Assembly: GCA_947034895.1 (NCBI GenBank)
Contig: OX344764.1
Location: 20,212,001 to 20,276,000, forward strand
DNA length: 64,000 nt
Direction of reading: 5' to 3'
Source: Rhytidiadelphus loreus
Lineage: Eukaryota > Streptophyta > Bryopsida > Hypnales > Hylocomiaceae
Within the stretch, counting starts at the first letter, position 1. Each line of letters starts with the position of its first letter. The position numbers and the translations under genes are program-made. The notes beneath the pieces were generated by a model, which ran no database searches, was not told the origin of the DNA, and saw nothing but the letters and a program-made list of their open reading frames with translations. Of the stretch, positions 1 to 10,379 are shown one piece after another.

Positions 1-50
1 GTAGTTGTTATGTTTTAATATTCATTGATATGGGGGGCCGGGAGATGCAG

Positions 51-379
51 GGCTTTATTAGAAGAATTTGAGGATGTCGAGAAACTTTTCGAGTCTGAGA
101 ATGGATGCTTGTTGTTACAACTCATTAAGGTTAGTGCAATACCACAACACGAGTTAATATACTTGCTAGGTTAGTATTGTTTGTACCCCATTCTGTGAAT
201 ATCATATGTACTAATGACAATTCCACCTTAGGATGATGAGCACGGGACGGAACGCGCATTTACACAATCTCTGAGCGTTCAAATCAACACTACGGATATC
301 TTTGAGCAGACCAATAATAGGTTAAACCAAGCTCGCGCAAACTTGGACAACCTTGTGCCACGGGCAAATCGTTCGTGAC
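51..379 (+). CDS. 3' end of an unidentified gene (two exons visible)
   Basis: Two stretches join in frame across a short intron. The first is open from about 51 (after a possible acceptor ending CAG at 50) to 129, and is acidic and Leu/Glu-rich. It is followed by a GT donor at 130 and an acceptor ending TTAG at 231. The second runs 232-379 and ends in TGA. The joined tail is about 75 residues and has no cysteines or recognisable motif beyond a helical, Asn/Leu-rich C-terminus ending RANRS. The 5' part lies outside the window. It sits upstream of the large hAT element and could be another gene of that element or an older neighbour. I do not recognise the family. Confidence is low because only the frame join and splice sites support it. 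Confidence 0.35.
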
Positions 380-1620
380 TAGAGACATTGTTGTGGTGCA
401 TCAAACGGCAGCCTTGTACCATGGCATAAGACCCTATTTTGATTTTTGAGTTGGGATCATAAAAAGAAATAAGTTATTTATGAAGATAATAGTACTAAAG
501 TCATGCTAGACATGTGAAATAGCAATGTGCTTGACAAAGAACTTCATTTTACATTTCTATACTATGATTTTGCTAAACAATGCATGGATTGTTTATCTCA
601 GATGGATGATCATATTTTGCTAAACAGTCCATGGTATATGAATGTTTAATTGATTAGTGCCCAATACTTTAATGGTTTACATATGTGACCCCTCCCAAAA
701 AATATATACCCATAAATGTGCCCCCCCCAATAAAATATATACCCATAAATGTTGTGGCTTGTTATTCTTGGTTCACAAGTTTGAAATCCCCAAATATTGA
801 AAATGTACAAATGTATGCCCTTGATTTAATCCCTTTGTTTGTAAATATGATGGCTACACTTTTAATTAATATGAAACAAGTTTTATTGTTTGGATACCTA
901 TGAATGTACAGATAAATAAAATTTGAACAAAACCATGAAATCAGCTGGGAAATAGCTATGACAATTAATTGTGACAATTAGTTCCCAACTACACCTTCAC
1001 GGTGCTTGATGAAGCACATGATGAAAGTTATATGGGAGCTCATGCTGTCACACCCAATCCTTATGAGATATTTGAACAACCATCTTACTACACCTATCCT
1101 ATGCATTGTATAATTGATTATATTGAGTTTTGTTCTCTCACGCAATTTATAATGTGTCAATCACACTTGACCATAAATGAATAAAAGGTATTTATTCCTC
1201 AATTCCCAAACCCCTTCTTTTGGAGCTCTCCGAAAGTGGTCTACATTGATCAAGAATCCCACATTCTTCATAGTTGGATCTTGTTTTACAATGGATTCAC
1301 CATACAAATTCAAACTAAACATAATAGAGATTGCATTGGAAAATAAAACGCAACCATGTGAATCATGGATGGTAAATTTCTTATGTTTGATTATTTTCTT
1401 ATTGAAATTGCAGAAGTGATGTTAGGGTGGGAATCCTCTTTTTGCATGTCAAATCTAATAAGTTGCAACAATAATTAATAAAATGGCTAAAGATGCATAA
1501 CCCAAATTTTTAAATAAAAGATGAAAAGGTGCAATACATTTTTATGAAGTGCATTGGTAACTAAAATTTATGTCCACAATTTTGTGTAAGAGAACTTCAA
1601 AGTGAAAGTCTTAGAGGTTC
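380..1620. other. AT-rich non-coding stretch
   Basis: No convincing gene is seen. The only structure noted is a 21-bp direct duplication (unit beginning AAAATATATACCC) at about 699-719 and 732-752, separated by a C8 run. The small open frames here have no recognisable motifs. Confidence 0.5.
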
Positions 1621-1637
1621 AGAAATTCAAAATCCCG

Positions 1638-1866
1638 CCCTGTACCCGCAGTCGCCCACCCGCGGTCGCCCCACTGTAGGGGTCCAGAAATTACTCTGTG
1701 GTGCCCCACACGCGGTCGCCCATCCCCAGTAGCCCCAGACCCGCAGTCGCCCTACCCGCAGTCGCCTTCGCAGTCGGCCCCTTAGACCCGCAGTCGCCCT
1801 ACCCGCGGTCGCTCTCAGACCTGCACGCGCCCCTTCCCGCACTCGCCCCAGGGCGATTGCGGGTTA
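1638..1866. repeat. GC-rich motif array 1 (ACCCGCAGTCGCCC-type)
   Basis: About ten copies or variants of ACCCGC(A/G)GTCGCCC lie in direct orientation with irregular spacing. The array ends with one inverted copy near 1853-1866 (GGGCGATTGCGGGT). It is very GC-rich in an otherwise AT-rich region. Similar arrays are at 4215-4500 and 8565-8920, and all three flank or separate the genes of the hAT-type element, so they are probably part of it. Binding-site arrays for the transposase, as known for hAT subterminal repeats, would fit; that role is inference. Confidence 0.8.
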
Positions 1867-2030
1867 ATTAGCTGTCTCCCCACCCGACTTCGCCACTTTC
1901 CCTTCTTGCTGCGTACTGCCTTTCACCTACTTTATAGTGGCTGATTGCGTGCCCGGGAGCTTGGGTTTTGAGTTTCACTTACATGTGGCTCATGTTCTTG
2001 ATTTTACTCCATCACTCACTAATCGCTAGA

Positions 2031-2095
2031 TAATACTTTGCGGTTTAGGGTTAAGTTTAGCTAAATAATACTTTGCGGTTTAGGGTTAAGTTTAG
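2031..2095. repeat. 30-bp tandem duplication upstream of the coiled-coil ORF
   Basis: A perfect 30-bp unit (2031-2060) recurs at 2066-2095, an offset of 35 bp. Each copy contains TTTAGGGTTAAG, resembling the plant telo-box (AAACCCTAA on the other strand), which in plants is often found in promoters. It lies 70 bp before the first ATG of the next ORF, so a promoter role is possible but unproven. Confidence 0.75.
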
Positions 2096-2166
2096 ATTCC
2101 TTGCCCCAAATCTCAAGAGCATCTCCATTGGCGGACCACAAGAAGAAGACCAAGGCAAAAGGAGCC

Positions 2167-3735
2167 ATGCACCCTAGGCAACGACGCATCCTTTTGGACC
2201 CAGCGTGTGTGGCCTACCGAGGTTGGGATCGAATTACGGGCCACTGGACCGCCAAGACTTGTAAGTCCTTCGTGGGGTGGTGCCACATCGACAAGTTATT
2301 CCCCTATCATCGGCACTACACGAATCGGCGCAACAATACGGCCAATTTGCATCCATGCCGTAATGATGCATTTGTGCAACGTTGTATCGAAATTTATCGA
2401 TACTTGTATGGCACATATTCAGTGCCCAGGAGCGAAGTCCCGTATTTCATATGTGCAATGGTGTATGCGGAACTCATTTTGTTTCGAAGCGTGGATTGGA
2501 GTTCAATCAAGGGAGTGAAGCATGCTCGCCTTCCACCGACAAAAGACATCCCAAGGGCGGCTCTATCTGCCAATCCACGTGAAGGGCTAGGCTAGAAGAA
2601 AAACTTGAAGGAGGGAGTGCCCGATGAGCAGTTTCATTGGACGTCATCTGATTCATCTTCGGGAGAGGAAGACAACCTTGGTGAAGACCCTCCAATGCAG
2701 CCCCAAAACATGGCGATGGTGGCTTCTACTTCACAAAATTTACCTCCCCCGAGAATGGAAGAAGAGGGTGAACCAGCTAGGCAACCACAAAATCTTGATA
2801 TTTTGCCTCTTGCTATGGTGAATCCGATTACAGTCCCTCGCACTGAAGAAGACGAAGTTTTACAGTATGTGCTTGCATGCATGCAAGAAGCAGAAGATGA
2901 TGTTTTTTGGACAGAGATGGAAACAGAAGAAGATGTGAAGCCTTCTTTGTTCCAATTGGATTGTGTTGATGACATGTACCGAAGTGAGGAATTTGTTGAA
3001 GATGGAACTGTCCCTGACACAGTAATGTTGGATACCAAAGTTGTTTACAAAGCTCAACTCAAGAAGCTTCTAAATGAGTTGGATGAAAAGCATCTAGAAT
3101 GTGAGAAGCTTCGCAATCAAGAAACGCAAACTTTGAGTAGAGATATTGTAAATAGCTTACGTGCTGAACTTGAAAGTCGGCAAGTTCTTTTGTCAACGCA
3201 AATAACAAAGATTTTAGACTTGGAAGCATTTTACCTTAGATTCTCTTCTCGGCATGCTGGAGGATCTAGTTCTTCTAGCAATGAGTTTGCAAAAGAACGG
3301 CTTGCCAAAATTATGGAAGCATGCAAGCTGGAGGAAGATCAGATAGACTTGGAGAAGCGAGGGGTGGAAGAAGCACGATCAAGATTAAATTCCTTGAAAG
3401 CATTAAAGGACAAAGCCCCCCTTGACCGTGTTGCAGAAATGTGTGGTTGGAAAGACGTGGCTACTAAACAAGCATTGTCTCTTACGAAAGTAGTTGACTT
3501 GAAAAAGAAGCTTGGGGTTTCTTTGTCATTGGATCCAAAATTGGAAGAACATCGGGATGCACTGAAGGCGCTTTTGAAGTTCCAAAAATCATACAAGCAA
3601 TTTTGGTTGGAAAAGAAGTTGGGGAAGGATGACCGATACCTTAGGAATTTGCAGTTGGAAGGTAGGAAAGTCTTGTATGAGATGGAACGTGAGGCTCATG
3701 ACCGCAAAGAAAAGGCCAAAATGGATGTTGAATGA
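2167..3735 (+). pseudogene. Coiled-coil protein gene of the hAT-type element, interrupted by TAG
   Basis: One reading frame runs from the first ATG at 2167 to TGA at 3733-3735, broken only by TAG at 2593-2595. The first part (about 142 residues) is rich in Cys, His, Arg and aromatic residues and ends in a basic segment. The second part (about 376 residues) starts with an acidic Ser/Pro-rich linker, then has Leu/Glu/Lys heptad-like helices (roughly 3040-3240 and 3290-3420) and a basic helical end. No catalytic domain is recognised. It lies between two GC-rich arrays, in the same orientation as the hAT transposase, so it is probably the element's second gene. The stop could be a point mutation of CAG or TGG, or the two parts could be separate proteins. 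The upstream part is open back to 2101 but lacks an earlier ATG. Confidence 0.6.
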
Positions 3736-4214
3736 TTTTCATTTTTAGCACATTTTTGAGGACTATGTATATTCCATCTTATGTATATATAAAAGGATAT
3801 TATCCATTTTGAACATTTTAATGCAAGCACATTGAATTCTATGTAGTTCCTTGACAAGAGTACATAAATATAGATATGAATTTTTGGTTATTTATGTTTG
3901 CAATGTTGTGAATACTTGAATATTCTAGGAATTTTGGCAGGAAAATGACCTTGGGAGTTCGGACTTTCGGAATTAAAAGAGAATTAAAAAAAAAAGGAAA
4001 ATTCAAAACTTGCCGGATTGGAAAAGAACTTGTTATTGAAGTTCAGAGCAATTGTCACGGCTAGGGTGAATTGACCTACTCATTGCCACTCTAGGGCAAA
4101 CACTAGAATTTTTTATTTTCAAGGCTTATTTTTTTAGTGGAAATTCTGAATTCATAGTTTCAATTATAGGCCCCAAATTACCCCAGGGGATGTAAGAATT
4201 ATCCAAACAAATGG

Positions 4215-4500
4215 CAGTCGCCCGTTCCTGGACCCCCAGTCGCCCATTACTGAACCCGCAGTCGCCCGTTCCTGACCCGCAGTCGCCTGTTTCTGGACCC
4301 GCAGTCGCCCATTACTGGACCCGTGGCGCCCACTTCTGGACCCGCAGTCGCCCACTCCTAGACCCGCAATCGCCCACTCCTGGACCCGTAGTCGCCCACT
4401 TCTGGACCCGCTGTCGCTCAATCTTGGACCCGCAGTCGCCCATCACCTGACTGATTTCAGGTTTTTGGACCCGCAATCTCTCATGGGGCGACCGCGGGTC
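4215..4500. repeat. GC-rich motif array 2, phased at 22 bp, with an inverted end copy
   Basis: Eleven units of the form TTCCTGGACCCGCAGTCGCC are spaced 21-22 bp apart. The CAGTCGCC cores (or variants) start near 4215, 4237, 4259, 4280, 4302, 4323, 4345, 4367, 4389, 4411 and 4433. A single inverted unit (GGGCGACCGCGGGTCC) sits at about 4484-4499. The array lies between the coiled-coil ORF and the transposase ORF. The near two-helical-turn period would place every motif on the same DNA face. Confidence 0.9.
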
Positions 4501-4750
4501 CAAGGAGTTTTCTTGTATAAAGTTCTAGGGGTACCCCTTGTTTTATCACCTTGGCTCCGTTGATAAAACTCTTGTCTTGGACCTTCGAAAGAGGCTTCAT
4601 GCGGACGTTTAACTTCTTCGGAGGGCAACAACCGTGTTTAGAAGGGTTTACAAGACCACTCTAAGCGGGTTGCTTTGTCATTACATCTTCCATAGTATTA
4701 GTGTGATTATTGTAGTCATTTTCTTTGAAGACCCAGTGTTGATCTACTAC

Positions 4751-7700
4751 ATGGCTGGACAAGGTGTTGGGAGGGAGGGGACCATGAATGATACGCGGAG
4801 GTCCACAAAGGATTGGGACCCTTGGCTAGTACCGTGTACCCCAATTGATAATTCCCCCATGCTCGAAAATGCGTGTTTTGTGGGTGGAGCAAAGCATTTG
4901 TACGAAAGAGAGCATTGATTCACTTTGGCTATGGCGGCTCGACTACATCGGAGCGTTGTAAGGAGATCCCTAGAATTGTACGAGAAAAGTTTCGGACTGG
5001 CGAGGGGCGAGGGGCAAGTTCCAAGGTCCATGAGTTACGAAGAGATGTATGATGCACCGGCTAGACATGATGCACCAGTTAATGTTGCAGAAGATATTGT
5101 CGCACCTGCGTTGGATGTTGAAGAAGAAGGGTCTCTCAATCCCTTTGAATCAAATGCAAGACCAAATCCTACGCCTGATTCAGTAGATTCTACTGGAACA
5201 ACGCTTGAGAGAAGGAGGAACATGCCATCTGTTTTTCGGCAAAGAAGCATGGATGAATCATTACAGACGGGCCGCAGACAAGAGTTGGATAGGTTGTGGG
5301 CTTCTTTCTTTTACGAGGCGAACATTTCATTTAATGTTGTACGCCACCCGGCCTTCGTGAATGCTGTTAAACAAACTGCAGCAGCTGGATTCGTGTACCA
5401 ACCGCCACCGTATAATACGATTCGCACGAAAATGATAGATGTTAAGAAGGCATCGGTTGAAGCCATGGTCTCGGAGCGGACGAGGGTTTCAATAAGTCAG
5501 TATGGAGCGACAATTTGTTCAGATGGTTGGTCCGATACTAATTCGTGGCCATTACTAAATATGATGTTGGTGTGTCCCGCCGGGGATGTCTTTTTGGGAT
5601 CAGTGGATAGTACTAGGGAGAAGAAGGATATATCTTACACGATTGAGACGATGGCACGATACATTGAGAAAGTTGGGCCTACCAACGTTGTGCAATTGTG
5701 TACGGACAATGCTGCAGTCATGACGGGGGCGATGGCAAGGTTGGAAGAAAGGTACCCTCACATTTATAGGCAGGGTTGTGCGGCACACATTTTGGACTTA
5801 CTCTTAGAAGACTGGGGAAAGGATCAGAGAGTAAAGGAGTTGGTAAAAAAGGCTTCATCAATTGTGAAGTTCATCAAGAAATACCAACATACTTTGGCGT
5901 TGTTTCGGAGATTTTCACCAAACAAAGTGTTGAGACTTCCAAGCAAAACACGTTTTGCCACAAATTTCTTGATGATTGATCGTTTGGTAGACTGCAAGCA
6001 AGCAATGCACAACGTGACACTGGATGAGACATACATGACGTTCGAGTTGAGTTTGCAAAACCGCAGAAATGGACATTTCATTATGGGCAAGGCCAAACTT
6101 GCAAGGCAAGATATCCGTTCAGAAGAGTTCTGGGTTCAGTGCGACAATTTCCTCCATATGGTAGAGCCCGTGCTGCTTTGTCTTCGTCATTTTGATGGAA
6201 AAGTCCCGGCAATGCCGAAAGCTTTAGTAATGATGACAGCCTTGAAGGAGCACATTTATTCTCTCAAGAATGCTCCATTTTTCCTTGATCCAGTGGTGGC
6301 AACACGATATGAGAAACAATTTGATGCTCGCTGGAAGTTGATGATTACTGACCTACACTATGCAGGGGCACTACTAAATCCATACTTGAGTGACGTGGAG
6401 GCTATTCATAACAATGGCTACGCGAAGGGAGCTTTGAATCGAGTCATACGAAAACTGAGCGTACCATTGAACGTGTCAGTGGTGGAAGCAATGTAGGAGC
6501 TAACTCAATTTGAAGAGAAGACAGGTGCATTCGATCCTTTACATGAGGCTCCCGATATCATTGAATGTCAATTATTGCCTCATCAATGGTGGAATCGTGT
6601 GGGGGGCAATGCTCTTCCAAAAATTGCAAAGCGAATTCTCGGTTTGACGTGCTCTGCATCTTCGTGTGAAAGGAATTGGAGCATGTATTCCTTTGTGCAC
6701 AATAAAGTGCGAAACCGCTTGGCCACGACAAAGGCAGAGACATTGGTGTATATCTACGCGAACAGCAAACTTGAACGTCAAAAACGTGGACACAACCCAG
6801 CCATTTTTTACGACCAGATGCTTGTAGATGGAGACGATGAGGACGAGCGTGATGGGCCTTTGTCTTCAGGGGAAGAAGACGACGTTGTTCCTGATTTTAT
6901 GAGAGAACGTGAGAACCGCAGGGATGAAGAGGATCGGTTGCGCAACAATCCTTGGAATGCAATGGTTAGGCCGCCACATAGTCCTCCACGACCAATATAC
7001 GGGAATACATTTGATTTTAGTGACGATGGGTATGTTTCTCCGGGAAATTCACCTGTACGCAGTCCACCGCAGAACGTCGTGCACAATATGGATGCAATTT
7101 CGCCGGCACATGCATCACTGAGGAGGGAAAGCACCCCCGACAACAATGACGAAGGCGTACCTATTCCCATGGCACCCGTAGAGGAAGAAGCTAGATCTCC
7201 AATATCAACTAGTTCGCCTCCAAATATGGCCCGCAATTTAAGAAGCAGTGCACAAGTTCCAATGAGAAGCGAACATGAAGAAGAGGCCATCGAAGTCAAT
7301 GAAGTTGTACACGAGGGAATACCAAATCCCGTTGTATTGAACGCATCTACCCTCGGAACAACTGTTACTACAGATGATGATGATGATGTGCCATTGGCAT
7401 ATGTTATGAATCGAAGTCGGAATGTGCCGTTGAATCCAGAGACGACTACAAATGTGGCAACAGTGAGGAGGTCTATCCCAACCCTTCCAACAAGGCCACC
7501 GGTGCGTGGAGGTGCTCTACGGACGATTGATGAAGAGGTTCACGGCTCAGCTCCACAACCCACTCAACCTTCATCCGTGTCTGGCCCTGGCGAATCATCA
7601 TTAGGAATCCAGGGGCGCAACAGTAGAGGCCAGAAAAGGCGTATTAGGAGGGTTGACGAGAGGGGACCTCAAAATCCTAAACGATCCACTCAAATTGTCC

Positions 7701-8032
7701 AACGGTGTACCATTGGAGCGGGATGTTCCACCCAGAATGTTGGACAATCAAGTAGAGGAGGGCGACATCCTGCATCCAACATGGATGGAACTACGGATGC
7801 GTTGAGGCTCACGAAACGACTTGTGCAAACTGAAGGGTTCAGTGGTGTAGATACAGAAGTTCGAAATCTGAACTCAGAGGTAGAGCGTGAGGTACAAATC
7901 AAAGTAGTAACAAGGGAAGATGATGAAATCGAAAGCTCGGGCGACAACAGGAGCAACGAAGAGTCTTACGAAGATACAGACCCTAATGCTGATGAGGTGC
8001 CGAGCGATTCCACATTCACGCCTGGTGACTAG
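4751..8032 (+). pseudogene. hAT-family transposase (DUF659 plus hAT C-terminal dimerisation), interrupted
   Basis: This frame encodes a plant hAT-type transposase. The main ORF is open from 4925 (first ATG 4931) to TAG at 6494-6496, and continues in the same frame to TAG at 8030-8032. An upstream piece (ATG 4751, TGA 4916-4918) is in the same frame and may be its N-terminus. A DUF659 region runs from about 5310 to 6000, with CSDGWSD and CTDNAAV carrying probable catalytic aspartates and CAAHILDLLLED after them. The hAT dimerisation motif lies at about 6590-6760, with CSASSCERNWS and RNRL. A BED finger is not recognisable. Unusually, some 410 residues of acidic, Pro/Ser/Asn-rich, apparently disordered sequence follow the dimerisation domain, with a basic NLS-like patch near 7618-7680. 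The family call is secure. The internal stops make this copy probably non-functional unless the 6494 stop is read through. Confidence 0.88.
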
Positions 8033-8051
8033 AGTACTAGAGAAGTAGACA

Positions 8052-8090
8052 ATAATTATAGTTATAGTTATAGTTATAATTATAGTTATA
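8052..8090. repeat. TTATAG microsatellite
   Basis: A short run of TTATAG-type hexamers just after the transposase stop codon, probably in its 3' untranslated region. Confidence 0.8.
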
Positions 8091-8564
8091 AGGTTTTAGC
8101 TTATATGTTAGGTAGCAAATCTTTGTAGTTCAAGCTTTGAGCCTTCATCCTGATGTGTAAGGATTTTGTAATGCTTCATCAAGCATATGAGCATATTAGA
8201 GTGAGGGACAGATTACCGGTTTTAAAATATATGTTGAGTTCTAATTGGTAGGCAGTTAGGTGATGACTGCAACGTGGTTATAAAAGTGCAATGCAAGTAT
8301 GGCTACATTTGAAGTCCGCCTCAAAGCAATATCGATGACTAATTAATATAATCGTTGTTGACATTATTATTGTGGCCTTATACTGGGTGAATTTTTGGGA
8401 TTAGAGAAGTTTGTCCAATTTACATTTCATGGGCTCTATTATTTGCACTTATAAATTGTAAACCCCAATATAACGTAGCACCTAATTCTGCGCTTATAAA
8501 ACACCTATGTGACGTGTTACTTCAAAGACTGAATATGCCAAACTGAAATCCTAAACTGAACCTG

Positions 8565-8920
8565 CGGTCGCCCTGGAACACGCGGTCGCTGTCTGCTGCT
8601 CCGACCCGCAGTCGCCCTGTAACCCGCAGTCGCCCCTACCTGTCGGACCCGCGGTCGCCCTCAGTACCCGAAGCCGCGGTCGCCCCTTCACCCGAAGTCG
8701 CCCTAAAGCCCCTGACCCGCAGTCGCCCACTCACCCGCAGTCGCCTTCAAGCCTAAACCCGCAGTCACCTCTATTTTTTCCACCCGCGGTCGCCCCTTCA
8801 CCCGAAGTCGCCCTAGCGCCCCAGACCCGCAGTCGCCCCTTCACCCGTAGTCGCCTCAATTTTTCCACCCGAGGTCGCCCAAGGCAGACCTGCACGCGCC
8901 CACACCCGCAGTCGCCCACG
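8565..8920. repeat. GC-rich motif array 3 near the element's right end
   Basis: About nineteen direct copies or variants of ACCCGC(A/G)GTCGCCC lie at irregular spacing, some as larger composite units with TTCACCCGAAGTCGCCCTA. The array ends about 185 bp before the element's right terminus at 9105, a typical place for hAT subterminal repeats. It runs in the same orientation as arrays 1 and 2. Confidence 0.85.
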
Positions 8921-9120
8921 CTGGCTGTCCACGTTAGTTCTGAAGCCCTGCCACGTAGGCAAAATCTATTTACCATGGGGTAAAATTTTTTACCCCTCCG
9001 CGACGCGATGTCAAGTAAACTCGACACTTCATGACACGCGACACGCGATGTCAGACGTCATACACGACGCCTAAACCCAAAAATATGTCAGACAAGACAA
9101 CCCTGTTGAGGACAATGACT

Positions 9121-9160
9121 AATTTTAAGGGGAGGATTGTGTCATGACCTTGGAGGATTC
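9121..9160 (+). mobile_element. Possible 3' remnant of an LTR retrotransposon (PPT and LTR start)
   Basis: The sequence AAGGGGAGGATTGTGTCATG (9127-9146) looks like a polypurine tract followed by an LTR starting TGT. An in-frame stop lies just before it (GAGGACAATGACTAA), as at the end of many Ty3-type polyproteins. No LTR end, second LTR or pol sequence is seen. The hAT element appears to have inserted right at this site. Confidence 0.3.
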
Positions 9161-9700
9161 ACTTAGAGTGTTCATTAGAAACCATGTGCAAACAAAACTT
9201 TAGACCCCCTATATACTTTTTGAATTTTAAATAAAACAAAATTAAAAAATATGAATAGTTTTTCCTACTTTGAAAGTTTATGTTTTGAATTATTGATATT
9301 TTTATTTGTTAATAATAATTAGTTACAAATTTTTGAAGTAAAAAGATACACTGTAGAATTGAAAAATAACTTTCACACCCTTATATTATATAAGAAAAAA
9401 TTGTCTAAAAAATGAACAATTATTTTTGAAAAATAAATCTTTATTGAAAGCTCATTTTGAATTGAATATTGATTCAATGGTCATCTAAATGTGTTCTCTA
9501 TAATTATTTGAGTTGAAAAATATGCCATTTTAGTTCATTTTCAACCTCTTCTAGAAATCATTTCATATTTTATTTGAGCTGAAAATTTTGGCAATAGAAA
9601 CCTATAGTCATTATTAAACAATGCTCAAAATTTTGGGTTGAAATTATAGTTTATTAGAAACCACTTGTTCGCACATGGTTTGTTATAGTAGAACTAAGTG
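9160..9700. mobile_element. AT-rich element with imperfect 38-bp terminal inverted repeats
   Basis: The left end starts CACTTAG at 9160 and the right end finishes CTAAGTG at 9700. The arms match over about 38 bp, best in the AAACCATGTGC(A/G)AAC part. The interior is AT-rich without an ORF. No target duplication could be matched, so the exact class is uncertain. Confidence 0.5.
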
Positions 9701-9720
9701 CACCCCCCGAGATTATGACC

Positions 9721-9835
9721 CTTGTCACAACCTATGATGGATAAATGCATTGATAGATAAAAGATTTATAATGATTGTGTTATGACTTTCATGTCACGAC
9801 CTTTTATGGATGAATGCATTGATGGATGAACTAAT
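9721..9835. repeat. Imperfect 40-bp direct duplication
   Basis: Two copies of a segment of the type GTCAC(A/G)ACC...ATGGAT(A/G)AATGCATTGAT(A/G)GAT lie at about 9724-9762 and 9795-9832. The rest of 9700-10380 shows no gene. Confidence 0.6.
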
Positions 9836-10379
9836 CCATGATGAATTGTGCACTAGTGAATAAGCAAAGATTGCTTGGAGATAGATATCTCTTGATGGTA
9901 GATTTATGTAGTGAAGTTAGAGCTGAACCTACCAAAACAACAATAAGCACCCACACAAAGGCAAAACTTCCATCGACACCCAAATTGTAAACCTACACAA
10001 GCATTGACACCACCACCAATACCAACTTCAATGAATAAAACACAATACAAAATTGCTCAAAAAAATGCAATGAAGGTAAATAGAGGACCTCCACCATAAA
10101 CTCAAAGTCCCACTTACACAAGCATTCCAAAGGCTACACTTGCCAAAAGCGACCTAAACCACAAACTAATAAAAAAAAATGCTTTAAATTTTTTTAAAGC
10201 AAATCGTATCAAAGCAAAATGAACACATCATATAGCTAGCAGAAGTAGAGAAAGAAAGTAAGAGTGCTAACTTGCAAATTTTTGCTCAATCATGTCATGC
10301 ATGTAGTCATACTCCTCTTGAGTCACAAATATTTGTTGCCTATTTAGGTTGTTAATATACTAAGCAAAGACTGTCATTA

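Larger units (their letters stand above)
1638..9105 (+). mobile_element. Large hAT-type DNA transposon, right end at 9105; left end not found
   Basis: The right end is fixed by comparison with the complete small element at 14501-14860. The last roughly 97 bp of both (9009-9105 and 14763-14860) are nearly the same and both end AGACAAGACAACCCTG, the inverse of a CAGGG hAT-type terminus. Inside are the transposase, the coiled-coil gene and the three GC-rich arrays. The right flank after 9105 is TTGAGGAC, the expected 8-bp target duplication, but no matching copy next to a CAGGG-like start was found upstream. The left boundary given is simply the first array; the true one may lie before position 1, or the left end may be deleted. 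Confidence 0.65.

Noticed and set aside
1627..1842. Minus-strand Arg/Gly-rich frame, and similar ones at 4164-4503 and 8731-9027
   Set aside because: They are translations of the GC-rich motif arrays, not genes.
4215..4500. CRISPR-like appearance of the regularly spaced motif array
   Set aside because: The whole 22-bp unit is repeated with no unique spacers, in a eukaryotic transposon setting; it is a tandem motif array.
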